Shown here: positions 25,706 through 37,393 of the stretch, piece by piece
How positions within the stretch are numbered: the first letter of the stretch is position 1
How the letters are laid out: each line of letters starts with the position of its first letter
From: Chionomys nivalis
Taxonomy: Eukaryota; Chordata; Mammalia; Rodentia; Cricetidae
DNA length: 64,000 nucleotides
Reading direction: 5' to 3'
Assembly: GCF_950005125.1 (NCBI RefSeq)
Contig: NC_080101.1
Span: 64,972,293 to 65,036,292, forward strand
Made by a program: the position numbers and the translations under genes
The notes under the pieces: generated by a model
What the model was told of the DNA's origin: nothing
What the model saw: the letters and a program-made list of their open reading frames with translations, nothing else
The model's database searches: none

Positions 25706-27075
25706 AAACATGGACTAACAGCTTCGCAAGCACTCTTTCCAAAGACCTTCAAGAGAAGCCTAAAGACACACCTGCCATTTTCCTTGTTTTACAAGACTGA
25801 AAAAGAAAACAGGAAGTAGAGTTGATTGTGATTGACCTTTTTTTCCATAGTAGAACTTCAGTGCCCATGTGAATTCAATAAATGCACAGGATTATTTTGG
25901 GTGGTTATCTTTAAAGTACATCTGCCTGCAATTATAGTTATTAAGCAAACAAACAAGCAAACAAACACATGCATTCTGGAAAATAGAAGATATTGTCTAT
26001 GATGTGGAAACATAAAAAATCCTGTTCATTCTAGCAGGGATAAAATGGCATAGCCATAATGCAAATTGAAAGGCAATTCCTTACAAACTTTTAATACAAT
26101 ATTATCACCTTGCAGTTGCCATTCTACTTTTGGAAATGTACCTAAAATGAGTGAGAGTGGAGACTTGAGAGATTAATGCACACACACCCATAGCACAGTG
26201 GAACAACTGTGTGACTGTTGTCAGATACGTGGGTAAGTGAAGTGTGGTATATCTCTAAAGAAGGCATTTAAAAGAGTAAAATTACTTTAGCATATGCTAA
26301 GTAAAATAAGCCAGACCCCAAAGGACAAACACTGACACTGCTCACATGAAGAGTTAGAATAATCACTCAGTTTTTTCTATTGGATCTTGGCAATATCTGT
26401 ACAATTCCATCTGACACAGGAAATTCAGCAGTTGGTAGACAAGATGGAATGATAATAACCTTGACTGTCTCTGGGTATATTTTATAAATTTGATAGAAGC
26501 ATATACTAATATACATGCATGTGTAGGTCCCTCTAGGACTATGGTTGTAGACCAATTAAATAGTCCTCATGCTTAAACATTGTATTCAGAATAACAGCAT
26601 CCTGCCAAAGTCTGTTTGCTTTTGGCATGCCATTGTTCTACCTTAAATAATCATGACCAATCGAGGTAAGGTAAGGAGGAACAGTAATTAGACAGAAAAG
26701 AACACAGGCAGCTGTGCCAAGGAGGCTGGAGAGTAAAGCACTCATCTCGCTCACCCTGGCCTTCATTGAAAGGCATAGTCTTGTTTTGTGCTTTTATTAG
26801 CACTTTCAGAAAGTTAACACAGTCTCCTCTGCCTCCCAACACAGGTACTTCTGTGCCTGGCCCATCTGCCTACATTGACCAGTGCTGACGTAAAAGATTT
26901 ATTTTTACCTCCCCCCATTCCTTCCTCCTTTTTATGTCCTCCCTTCTTTACTTTCTTCTTTTTTTTCCTTCTTTCCTTACTTTTTTCTTCTGAAGAGAAT
27001 ATTTGCAACAAATGTTTTGAGCAAATAGAAAAATTAAACTAGACATTGGCAAGAATGGACCTGAAAATAAAATAG
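25706..27075. other. No gene seen; polypyrimidine tract near 26906-26993
   Basis: A C/T-rich run of almost 90 bp at 26906-26993, followed by unique DNA. Minus-strand Lys/Glu-rich open stretches here are the reverse reading of that tract. Confidence 0.5.
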
Positions 27076-27840
27076 GGTGTTAGACAGATGGCTCAGTGGT
27101 TAATAACACTTGTTTTTACAGAGGACCAAGGTTTGATTCCCAGCACCCACAAAGTTGGCTTATAACTGTCCATAATTCAGTTCCAGGTGATCTAAGGTCC
27201 TCTATAAGAATCAGGCATACATTGCATACCACCATAGAACCTTCATCTGGCGATGGATGGAGATAGAGACAGAGACCCACATTGGAGCACCAGAATGACC
27301 TCCCAAGGTCCCAGTGAGGAGCAGAAGGAGGGAGAACATGAGCAAGGAAGTCAGGACCGCGAGGGGTGCACCCACCCACTGAGACAGAGGGACTGATCTA
27401 TTGGGAGCTCACCAAGGCCAGCTAGACTGGAACTGAAAAAGCATGGGATAAAACCGGACTCTCTGAACACAGCGGACAATGAGGGCTGATGAGAAACCAA
27501 GGACAATGACACTGGGTTTTGATCCTACTTCATGTTCTGGCTTTGTGGGAGCCTAGCCAGTTTGGATGCTCACCTTCTTAGACCTAGATGGAGCCGGGAG
27601 GACCTTGGACTTTCCACAGTGCAGGGAACCCTGACTGCTCTTTGGACTGGAGAGGGAGGGGAAAAGGAGTGGGTAGAGGGGGAGAAGAGTGGGAGGAGGG
27701 GGAGGGAAATGGGAGGCTGGGAGGAGGCGGAAATTTTTTTTTTCAATTAAAAAAAAAGAATCAGGCATACATACAAACATACATACATACATACAGGCAA
27801 AATCTTCACATACATAAAATAAATCTAAAATATTAAAAGA
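27076..27840 (+). repeat. B2 SINE split by an L1 3' end
   Basis: The B2 head (GACAGATGGCTCAGTGGTTA, 27083-27102; GGTTTGATTCCCAGCACCCA, 27130-27149) runs to 27222. Its tail resumes at 27773 with ACATACATACATA and an A-rich end. Between the two halves lies an L1 3' UTR flanked by the same 17 bp (27206-27222 and 27756-27772). Confidence 0.85.
27223..27755 (+). mobile_element. 5'-truncated LINE-1 (3' UTR only) inserted in a B2
   Basis: The sequence is the rodent L1 3' UTR from the CCTTCATCTGGCGATGGATG region through the G/A-rich tract (27640-27735) to an A-rich end. The same words occur in order in the longer L1s at 32560-33100 and 46015-46560. A perfect 17-bp target site duplication, AAGAATCAGGCATACAT, flanks it, showing target-primed retrotransposition into the B2. 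Confidence 0.92.
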
Positions 27841-28659
27841 GGTCAAAATATTTTCATGGAAATCTTACATGCTCTAAATGGGCACCCATGTTCTCTCTGA
27901 AAGAGTAGGAAGAATGTTCAGGCAAGATGCAGGTTCTAAGATTGGCTGAGAGGCCCTGTGGAGTCTTTGCAGAGCTATTGTGCAGGCACATACAAAACCA
28001 AATTTCAAAACAGGATGGTAGCAGGCAGTTAGCTGCAAAGCAGTGAACTTGGTGAACTTAATGTACATTTACATAATACTGTAAAAATAAAACATCCATA
28101 GGATAGTGCTTATTGTGCAGGAAACGGTCAATAAAATATGATTGCTATACCAGTTTGAAAGATATAAAAAGCTTACAGAGTCCAATAATAAAAAAATAAA
28201 TTAGTCAAATTTAAGTGTATTAGAATGTAAATAGATCTGAATTGACTAGGTCAGGGTGTGACTTAAAAATTGGGTAAAAGTCTACAAGATGTGTAAAGTT
28301 GTTACCACATGCCGACCTTCGTCTCAGGCCAGTCACCCTGCACATTCATGGTCTCAGTTAGGTCTCTGATCCTCTCTAAGATCTTTTATTGACACTTTAC
28401 CCTGAGTCATGATTCTCAGTACAGTAACCTCAACTTTAGGGTTATAAGTCCCTTCCCTTCATTCGAGTGAAGTGAAAAAGTGACTTTACAATCCTAGAAG
28501 AAGGAATAGATGCTTAAAAAAATGTTAAATCCATAGAATTTGTGTGAGTGTTAAACTCAAGAATTTAATGTTTATAATCATTGAAGTATGCTATTAAAGT
28601 TTTTGGAAGCCTGGTATATAAAAAAGAACCTAACATGTTAGAAATTAGATGAATGACAG
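27841..28659. other. No confident feature
   Basis: AT-rich DNA without recognised genes or repeats. Confidence 0.4.
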
Positions 28660-28840
28660 CCGGTGAGTTGGCTCAACAGGTTAAGGAACTTGCCTCCAAG
28701 CCCTGAGGACTTGATTTTGATAATACACAGGAGGACCCTCATCACAGAATACCTTTAAGTTATCCGTTGACCTCCACATATGTGCCAAGGCTCCACTCCT
28801 TGTATACATAATATAAAAATAAAAGCAATTTGAAAAGAAA
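28660..28840 (+). repeat. B2 SINE
   Basis: AGCCGGTGAGTTGGCTCAAC, AACTTGCCTCCAAGCCCTGA, GTTGACCTCCACATATGTGC and a terminal AATATAAAAATAAAAGCAAT follow the B2 order. The B-box (GACTTGATTTTGATAAT) is degraded. Confidence 0.8.
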
Positions 28841-28944
28841 ATTAGATGCACAAACTATATAGTTTTAGGTTTTAAGAAGCAATACTTTTTTATGTTGAGA
28901 ATCCAGGATAATGAACATACTGATCTTGTTTTCTTTTGACTTGT

Positions 28945-29040
28945 TGACACAAGGCCTCACTATGTATTCTAGGCTAGCTTTGAACTTGAACTTCTGCCTC
29001 GCTTCCTGAATGTTAGGATCATGTAAGTGCTGCATCATGC
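28945..29040 (-). repeat. B1-like SINE fragment, antisense
   Basis: AAGGCCTCACTATGTATTCT, GGCTAGCTTTGAACTTGAAC and TTCTGCCTCGC are the reverse complement of a B1 body. It is diverged and truncated. Confidence 0.6.
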
Positions 29041-30088
29041 TGAAATTGGTCTATTTTTACCAACATTGCCTTAACTATTAACATTCCTTTGCCAATTTCA
29101 AGGTTGTGAAATACTAACTTGCAAAACATTTGGGATGCTTAAAAGATTGTGATAGACTAAGTTTGTAATTCGTATAGCATATAGTATTTAAAGAAACAAT
29201 CAAGTCTATTTACAACATAGAGTAGGGAAATGAATGTTGAAATAATCAAAGAATTGGTGTAACTAATCAATCATATTCCTACCCCCCAAATTTCAATATT
29301 TATTAAGATTTACTTGTTAAACATAAAGCTTTGGAAAAGCTTGAGTTTAAACTTTGTAACTTTAATATATTGAGAAACAAGTAGAACTCTGTTCATAAGA
29401 TCTTTTTAATGGCTAGGTTCATAAGAATACATGTCTAGGTGAAAGATAGTTCCCCATGTCACTTACAGCTGCAGAGAAGGCTGCTGGCCAGGTCACACAG
29501 TGGATCCTTCCTGAGGATGGGTACAGCTATGTGGAGGGATAGGAAACAAGTTATATACAGTAGGCAGGGTGGGGTTAGCTACAGGCCCAGGTTGGATGAT
29601 TTAAATAATTCTAGTGGGCTGTAGGGCTCAGGGACTGCCCCCAAATTGTCTGTTGTCTGACCTTAGGATGATTAGGGTAGATTCATAAGGGGCCTCAGAA
29701 CATGAGACCCTGATAAGGGAAGTAGTTGGGGTGTGGACTTAATCAACTGTTCAAGAAAGTAAACTGGCCAGCCACTGACTGGGTCTCAAAAACCACTTCA
29801 AGACAGTACAGGAAAAAGAAAAAAGAAAAAGAAAAGCACACATAGCCTTATGTTATTGTTGAATTATGAATATCTTGTTATCAGTTTCAAACTCATCTAC
29901 TTGGGAGATAGTTGAACGGTTTGAATGGAAGAGACTCCTAGAGAATTTGGAAACAGTTTCTAGGAGGAGGAGAGAGAGTCACTTTTATAAGGATTGAGTA
30001 GATGAGTACAGAGAGTATACTATTATGATAGTATAAGAAAACCAAGTAAAAACATGAAGTGACTGAAGCTTAACAGGCAGGTGGTTTT
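29041..30088. other. Unclassified; LTR-like block near 29430-29830
   Basis: No gene. The interval 29430-29830 is GC-richer than its flanks and could be an old LTR associated with the antisense ERV-like DNA that follows. I have no decisive match. Confidence 0.3.
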
Positions 30089-30530
30089 AACGGCGAGGGG
30101 TGCACCCACACACTGAGGCAATGGGGATGATCTATCGGGAACTCACCAAGGCCAGCTGGCCGGGGACTGAAAAAGCATGGGACAAAACCGGTCTCGCTGA
30201 ACATAATGGACAATGAGGACTACTGAGAACTGAAGAACAATGGCAATGGGTTCTTGATCCTATTGCATGTAATGGCTTTGTGGGAGCCCAGGTAGTTTGG
30301 ATGCTCACCTTAATAGACCTGGATGGAGGTGGGTGGTCCTTGGACCTCCCACAGGGCAGAGAAACCTGCTTGCTCTTTGGGCTGAGGAGGAAGAAAGACT
30401 TGATTGGGGGAGGGGGAGGGAATGGGAGGTGGTGGCGGGGAAGAGGCAGAAATCTTTAATAATTAAATTAATTAATTAATAAAAAAATCAGCAAGAAAAA
30501 AAAATAAAAATAATTTATTTAAAAAAATAA
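30089..30530 (+). mobile_element. 5'-truncated LINE-1 3' UTR
   Basis: From GCGAGGGGTGCACCCACACA to an A/T-rich tail (30460-30530), this follows the 3' UTR of L1-A at 50567-50960 almost word for word, including GATCTATCGGGAACTCACC against GTTCTATCGGGAACTCACC there. It is therefore of the same L1 subfamily as L1-A. No clear target duplication was found. Confidence 0.9.
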
Positions 30531-31572
30531 TAATAATTGTTTGGTATTGGGCAGACAAGCACATCCAGTGAGACTTCACCAGCATTTTGTCTAAATTACA
30601 GATTTTTGCTTAGAATTATAGGGTATGACTAATGATGCTAGTTTTGTTCAAGTTTTGTTAGAGTGAAGCCTTCATTGGAGGTGTTATTCAAAAACAAGAA
30701 CAATGAATGGTACATATACCAGCTGAACTAGCTAATAGAGATTTGATGACAAATTTATTGTCAACTCTATATTTGTTGAGTTTTCTGACTTTCACAAAGC
30801 AGGCCTAGTATGTGTCTTACTTTAGAAAATTGAAATAGTGGAGTTTGGGGGAACTTGTAGGTTAGCACTGATGGCTTTCAATGCTGGGTTAGAGCAATGG
30901 TTGCTGTGGCCACTCTGGCATGTCTCCACACAGCAATAAGGAACATGGTAACATGTATGGGACATTGGTGACATCTGTCCAGGTGGGAGAGGGGATGATT
31001 GGTATTATATGGGAGAAGGCAGGAGATACGAGAGTGTTTCCACATGGCTTTAGGTTTGAAGGTACTGGAAGGAAAAAAGTAAAGGAATGTGAAACTCTGT
31101 TGTGGAGCCACAGTATAGTGTGCTACCACCTTTAGGTTGGATGGTTGTATCTCATAAAAATTGGGCATGAAGGATGGAAATGGAGGAGCACAAAATTTCT
31201 GTGAATCTTGAGAGAGCAAAGGCATGTCTGTTGTAGGAAACATGAGGGCCACTTGTCATGAGGGGGAACCCCAGATTCAGGGAGGTGGTGGTATGAAAGA
31301 AGTTTTAATTACTCCATATATTGTGTCTTCTAGGGTAATTTTACCAGCTTGGTGTCTGTGTGGTGTGTGAGATAAGGCCACAGGATGATTAACATATCTA
31401 ACAGCCTTATAGGAGATAACTTCAGACAGATGTGTGTGTAGTTTGGATATCTGTTTAAATGTCCAAGGTCTATGACAATAAGTTTGGATTTTATTGTCTG
31501 TGTAGTTTTTTAGAATACAAGACGCCAAGGTGCGTTTAATAGAGAGTGGGGTAGGGGTAGGAGACATAAAAC

Positions 31573-33122
31573 AAGACACCTAAGGTCATGCTCAACCTCC
31601 TTAGCGATAAGGGAAATGCAAATTAAAACAACTTTGAGATACCATCTTACACCTGTCAGAATGGCTAAAATCAAAAACACCAATGATAGCCTTTGCTGGA
31701 GAGGTTGTGGAGAAAGAGGCACACTCATTCATTGCTGGTGGGAATGCAAACTTGTGCAACCACTTTGGAAATCAGTGTGGCGATTTCTCAGGAAATTAGG
31801 GATCAACCTACCCCAAGATCCAGTAATACCACTATTGGGAATATACCCAAGAGATGCCACATCAAATGACAAAAGTATCTGTTCAACTATGTTCATAGCA
31901 GCATTGTTTGTAATAGCCAAAACCTGGAAACAACCTAGATGCCCTTCAATGGAGGAATGGATGAAGAAAGTGTGGAATATATACATATTAGAGTACTACT
32001 CAGCAGTAAAAAACAATGACTTCTCGAATTTTGCGTGCAAATGGATGGAAATAGAAAACACTATCCTGAGTGAGGTATCCCAGACCCAAAAAGAGGAACA
32101 TGGGATGTACTCACTCATAATCGGTTTCTAGCCATAAGTAAAAGACATTAAGCATATAATGTGCGATCCTATAGAAGTTAAATAAGAAAGTGAACCCAAA
32201 GAAAATCATATAGTCATCCGCATGGAGAGGGGGAAGTAGACAAGATTGCAGGGCAAAAAATGGGAACTTGCGGGTGAGGTGGCATGGGGCAAAGGGGAAA
32301 TGGGATGAGAAATATGAGAAGGGGAGGATGGGAGGAGCTCGGGGGATTGGGATGGTTGGGATATAGGAAGGATGGATACGGGAGCAGCGAAGTATATATC
32401 CTATCTAAGGGAGCCATCTTAGGGTTGGCAAGAGACTTGACTCTAGAGGGGTTCGCAGGTGTCCAGGAATATGTCCCCAGCTGGTACCTTGGGCAACTAA
32501 GGAGAGGGAACCTGAAATGACCCTATCCTATACTGATGAATATCTTGCATATCACCTTAGAACCTTCATCTGGCGATGGATCAAGGTAGAGACAGAGTCT
32601 CAATTTGGAGCAACGGTCTGAGCTCTTAAGGTCCAAATGAGGAGCAGAAGGAGGGAGAACAAGAGCAAAAAATCAGGACCACGAGGGATGCACCCACCCA
32701 CTGTGACAGTGGAACTGATTTATTAGGAGCCCACCAAGGCCAGCTGGTCTGGGACTGAATAAGCATGGGTTGATTCCGGACTCTCTGAGCATGGCGGTCA
32801 ACGAAGACTGATGAGAAGCCAAGGACAATGGCACTAGGTTTCAATCCTAATACATGAACTGGCTTTGTGGGAGCTTAGCCTGTTTAGAAGCTCACCTTCC
32901 TGGACGTAGATAGAAGACCTTCGTCTTCCCGCAGGGCAGAGAATTTGGACTGCTCTTCAGTATCGAGAGGGAGGGGGAATGGTGTGGGGGGAGGAGAAGA
33001 GGAGTGGGGATAGGGGGAGGGGAGTGGGGGGAGGGGGCAATATTTGGGAGGAGGGGAGGGAAATGGGAAACGGGGAGCAGGTGGAAATTTTAATTAAAAA
33101 AGAATAAAAAAAAAAAAAAAAA

Positions 33123-33182
<60 letters not shown>
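31573..33182 (+). mobile_element. Young 5'-truncated LINE-1 (ORF2 C-terminus + 3' UTR + long A tail)
   Basis: The copy starts inside the last fifth of ORF2, carries the last 171 codons without a break (31616-32131), then the full 3' UTR with its G/A-rich tract (32960-33090), and ends in 58 uninterrupted A residues (33125-33182). It is nearly identical to L1-B: one leucine/phenylalanine difference was noticed in the shared 171 codons. That and the long pure A tail argue for a recent insertion. No target duplication was found by eye. Confidence 0.93.
31616..32131 (+). pseudogene. LINE-1 ORF2p C-terminal remnant
   Basis: This 171-codon open frame holds the C-terminal cysteine-rich segment of L1 ORF2p (CWRGCGERGTLIHCWWEC) and the downstream WKQPRCPSMEEWMKKVWNIY block to the natural stop. 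Endonuclease and reverse transcriptase domains are absent because the copy is 5'-truncated, so it cannot encode an active enzyme. The internal methionine is not a natural start. Confidence 0.9.
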
Positions 33183-33184
<2 letters not shown>

Positions 33185-33962
33185 GAGGAAGTCAAGGAAG
33201 GAAAAAGGAGACTGAATGACTTGAACAATTAAAGACAGGTAGAATTGCACTGGGGCACCAGGGGAGCACATAGTCTGTGGCCTTTGGTGTACATATTCAT
33301 TAGGTAAAAGAAAGAGGTGATAGCAGCACCTTAGAAGTTCATGGGAACAATAGATGTGGTCCCATGGAGGCTTAACCTTACTGTGGCATATAGTCAAATT
33401 GTGATAACAGAGAAAAGAACTTAGATGTATAAAGAATCATAAGACAGAGTTAATTTGCTTGGCAAATAAATTGAAATGTCTTGAAAGTTACCCGGCTTGG
33501 TGAGTCCCACCTTTTAAATAAAACAGGACTCAGTAATCTAATGAGTCACTGACAATTTAGGGTTTCCTGTGGTGGTGAGGCTTCCCAAAGCATGGTGAAG
33601 TTTACTCTCCTGGAGTTGGAGATATAACAAATTCATCTCTAAAGGTAAGTCCTTGGTCTGGATAATGTGGTACTAGGTATGCATTCCCACATAGCAACCA
33701 TGTATGATATAGTATTGTGGCTTATGTCATTACATCAGTCATTATATAGAGGTAGAACCATTTGTAGAATCCAAATGCAGTACTGAGACCTAGAAATTTG
33801 ATTTGACCTTTCAGCTGTAGACTTGTGGGTACTCAGCATTGTTACAACTGTAAGTGGATCAAATGCCAGAGTCTGACTGATATTTAGTCTCAGTCAAGAG
33901 TAGGTGTATCTGAATGCTCTCAACAATGCAAGGTCTTTTGTGAATGAGTGAGGAGACATTAG

Positions 33963-34352
33963 TGTTGTAATATGAGCGGCGGGGCTGCGTCCCCGGCACC
34001 CAGCCGCCCGCATGGCTAGCTTATGCCCCGAAATAATTACACGGAAACTGTATTCTTTTAAACACTGCTTGGCCCATTAGCTCCAGCATCTTATTGGCTA
34101 GCTCTTATATATTGATCTAACCCATTTCTAATATTCTGTGTAGCCCCACGAGCTGGCTTACCAGGGAGGATCTTAACCTGCGTCTGTCTGGAGTGGGAGA
34201 ATCATGGCGACTCCTTTACTCGGCTTCTTTCTCCCAGCATTCTATCTGTTTACTCCACCCACCTAATTTTCTGTCCTATTAAAGGGGCCAAGGCAGTTTC
34301 TTTATTACTTAACCAATGAAACAACAGATAGAAAGATGACCCACCTCCATCA
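33963..34352 (-). mobile_element. Solo LTR of a class II ERV, with 6-bp target duplication
   Basis: This 390-bp LTR begins TGTTGTAATA and ends CCTCCATCA on the + strand. On the minus strand it reads as a forward LTR with AAGTAATAAAGAAACTGCC (polyadenylation signal) and CATAAGCTAGCCATGCGGGC. Perfect CATTAG duplications flank it (33957-33962 and 34353-34358). A 6-bp duplication is the rule for ERVK-type integrases. There is no internal sequence, so it is a solo LTR left by recombination. A diverged relative is at 60652-61042. Confidence 0.9.
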
Positions 34353-35083
34353 CATTAGGCTGTATTCAAAATTTTAAATTACGTAGTATGATTTGTGTGT
34401 GTATGGTCAGTAGGTGTTAGGAAGTTTGCTTGTTAAAATATATCTCTGGATGACTCGGGATTTCTTATACAAGCTTATATGTGACTTCATTCTATCAGTC
34501 ACTTAGGCCTTTCATCTCAGGTATTGCTTAGTAGTGATAGACAAGTCTTGAAGACATTCTGGTTTCAGGGCTTACAAAAGCTAAATGAAGAGGCCATGGA
34601 ATTTGCTATATCACATTGAAACAAGGGTTTATTTGGAAATTTTGAGCCTCTAAATCATATAACAATGAAAACATCCAAACCAATAACAGAATCAAGCCTG
34701 TGTGTCTAAATCTAACAAACTCTTAACACAAAACATCCAGGAAATTTTGAACAACATAAAAAGACCAAACCTAAAAATAATAGGGATAGAAGCAGGAAAT
34801 GAACTCCAACTCATAGTAACATAAAATATATTCAATAAAAATGTAGCAGAAAAACTTTACAACCTAAAGAAAGCTATCCCTATGAAGATACAAGACACTT
34901 AAAGAACACCAAATAGACTGGATCAAAAAAAGGTCTCCTTGCCATATAATAATCAAAATGCAAATCATACAGAATAAAAAAAGAATATTAAGAGCTGCAA
35001 AGGAAGAAGGTCAAGTAACATATAAAGGCAGACCTATCAGAATTACACCTGATATCTCAATTAAACCCATTAAAGCCAGATGG

Positions 35084-37102
35084 TATGGGTGGTCGTTCTG
35101 TATATGTGTTGTTTTTATTGGTTAATGAATAAAGAAACTGCCTTGGCCTGTTGATAGGGCAGAGTAGAACTAGGTGAAGAAAACTAAACTGAATGCTGGG
35201 AGAAGTCAGAGAGAAGTCATGTAGCTCCACCAGAGACAAATGCCGGCTTACTTTACCTGGTAAGCCACAGCCTCATGGTGATTAATTGAGATGGGTTAAA
35301 TTAATATGTAAAAGTTAGCTAATAAGAATCTAGAGCTAATGGGCCAAGCAGTGATTTAATTGATACAGTTTCTGTGTGGTTATTTTAGGTTTGAGCTGCC
35401 AGGAGGCTGGGAAACAAACAAGCAGTCACCAACTACAAAAGTTGCTCCAACCTGATCAACTGTATCCACATAAAACCTGAGAGGGCTTGGAAAGAAATTC
35501 TACACACTAAAAAAGAAAGTTAAGCTACAGTTTTTTTGTTTTGGTTTGGTTTTTGGTTTTTTTTTGTTTTGTTTTGTTTTTTGTTTTTTGTTTTTGTTTT
35601 TTTGTTTTTTCCAGAATGGGCTTTGATTGCTGGCAGCTTTTCGTGGCTCCTTTAAAAGAGGTCTTTCTGATTCAGCGGTAGCAGAAAAACAGGTACACAG
35701 TTTTGGAATGCTAGTTTCCTGGGCCTGGGCTGTTTATAAATATTTGTCTGCATTGAAAGGGAGATATGCTATAGAGATTTTCATTGGTATTGATCTTGGT
35801 TTATTGATACAAATTTTAGGTCAATTTTGTTATATGTGTATTTCTGCTCTTGATTAAGTTATTGTGTTTGTGCAGTTCATTTAAAAATGTAGTGTATAAT
35901 TAAGAAATATAGGTTAATAGATGGTATCTATAATAGTCAAGCTTGTACTCATGTTTGTTAGGTTTTCTAGATATATAGAGATATATTTCAGTTAAATAGG
36001 TGTTCTTCAAATCTTTTAGAGACCTTCAGAATATGGTATTTAAGATGTTTTTAAAACTTAGGACTTTTCATGACAATGAGACACATCTGTTCCTGGCAGC
36101 ACCAATAACTTCAAGAGAAAAAATGGGCACCAAAGAAGCTCCTCATGGAATTTGTTAGCTATTTGGGCAAGAAACTGTTCTTTCCTGGGCTGCTTGATGG
36201 TACACTGTGTGACTGGACATGCAGGATCCACAGAGAAATGACTGCTATACTTGCCTAAAGATGAGATGGTCCTTTGGGGTTCCTGCTTCATGAAAGAGTC
36301 TGCCAGACATTCTGCAGGACACAGAAGAAAGTGACTGACAAACTGCCAATAAAGGCAAAATAGTATTTGAAGCTTCCTACTTCATGGAAAAGTCTGCTGG
36401 ATACTATGGGGCTGTAGGCTGAAGATGGATGTCCCAATGATACAGAAGAACTTTGGGTGACTGTTCAGGCAGTGAGATGTTTCTGTCAATTCTAGAGCTT
36501 TGGAAGTTGCCTACAATGCACTTCCTGTTTACTTAGGTAATATTATATCCTTCTGGATTCTTTGATGGAGTTGGAGAATAGATAGCTACAGTTATAGTTT
36601 TCTTTATTTATGATAAAAGATAAAATAGATATAAATATTGTAACTGTAACTCTTTCTCGATAACTGTTATATGTAATTTTGCTATATTGCAGTTAAAACC
36701 TTCCTTTTTATTCAAAAAGAAAAAAGAAAATAGTATGGGAGGTCCTTTTGTATATGTGTTGCCTTTATTGGTTAATGAATAAAGAAACTGCCTTGGCTTG
36801 TTGATAGGGCAGAGTAGAACTATGTGGGGAAAACTATACCAAATGCTGGGAGAAGAAGGCAGAGTCAGAGAGAAGCCATGTAACTCCACTGGAGACAAAT
36901 GCTGGAATTTTACTGGTAAGCAATGACCCCGTGGTAATGCACAGATTAATGAAGATGGGATAAATTAATATATAAGAGATAGCTATTAAGAAGCTAGAAT
37001 TAATAGGCCAAGCAGTGATTTAATTAATACAGTTTCTGTGTGGCTATTTTGTGTCTGAGCTGCTTGATGGCCGGGAAACAAACAAGTGTTCTCATACTAC
37101 AA
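35084..37102 (+). mobile_element. Non-autonomous two-LTR ERV inside an L1 ORF1
   Basis: The 5' LTR (35084-35438) and 3' LTR (36732-37101) share their word order: TTGGTTAATGAATAAAGAAA, GATAGGGCAGAGTAGAACTA, CAAGCAGTGATTTAAT and GGGAAACAAACAAG. They flank only about 1.3 kb. The internal part has no gag, pol or env reading frame or motif, so the element could only have moved with proteins supplied elsewhere. The copy sits exactly in the L1 words GCCAGAAGG/TCCTGG. The left side keeps AGATGG and the right side AGAAGG, an imperfect 6-bp duplication. The LTRs are visibly diverged, so the insertion is old. Confidence 0.85.
35526..35611. repeat. (T)n/(G) low-complexity tract
   Basis: About 85 bp of T runs separated by single or paired G, inside the ERV internal region. 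Confidence 0.9.
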
Positions 37103-37393
37103 AGAAGGTCCTGGGCAGATTGCTGCAGACAATAAAAGACCATGGCTGCAAGCCCAACTACTATACCCAGCAAAGCTTTCTATCACCATCAATGGAAAAA
37201 AACAAGATATTCCATGGCAAAACCAGATTTAAACAAAACCTATTCACAAATCCAGCCACACAGAAAGTACTAGAAGAAAAATCCCAACCCAAGGAAGCTA
37301 ACTGCACCCACAAGAACACTGAAAACAGATAACCTCACACCAACAAAACATAAAGAAGGGAAACACACACACTAACGCCTATAAAAAGACACA

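Larger units (their letters stand above)
30531..34659 (-). other. Possible old ERV internal DNA, antisense, interrupted by L1 and LTR
   Basis: Apart from the L1 at 31573-33182 and the LTR at 33963-34352, this interval reads as one continuous block. Two neighbouring minus-strand open stretches (30878-31252, 124 codons; 31277-31579, 100 codons) are longer than their surroundings would suggest. The overall look is that of a decayed retroviral internal region in reverse, possibly MaLR or ERVL. No catalytic or nucleocapsid motif was seen, so this remains a guess. Confidence 0.25.

Noticed and set aside
27116..27379. An 87-codon minus-strand frame (also 37335-37766 and 50329-50586)
   Set aside because: These all lie in L1 3' UTRs and are the same antisense reading of shared repeat sequence.
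32957..33397. A minus-strand frame with a long phenylalanine run
   Set aside because: The run is the antisense reading of the L1 poly-A tail; the rest is L1 3' UTR purine tract.
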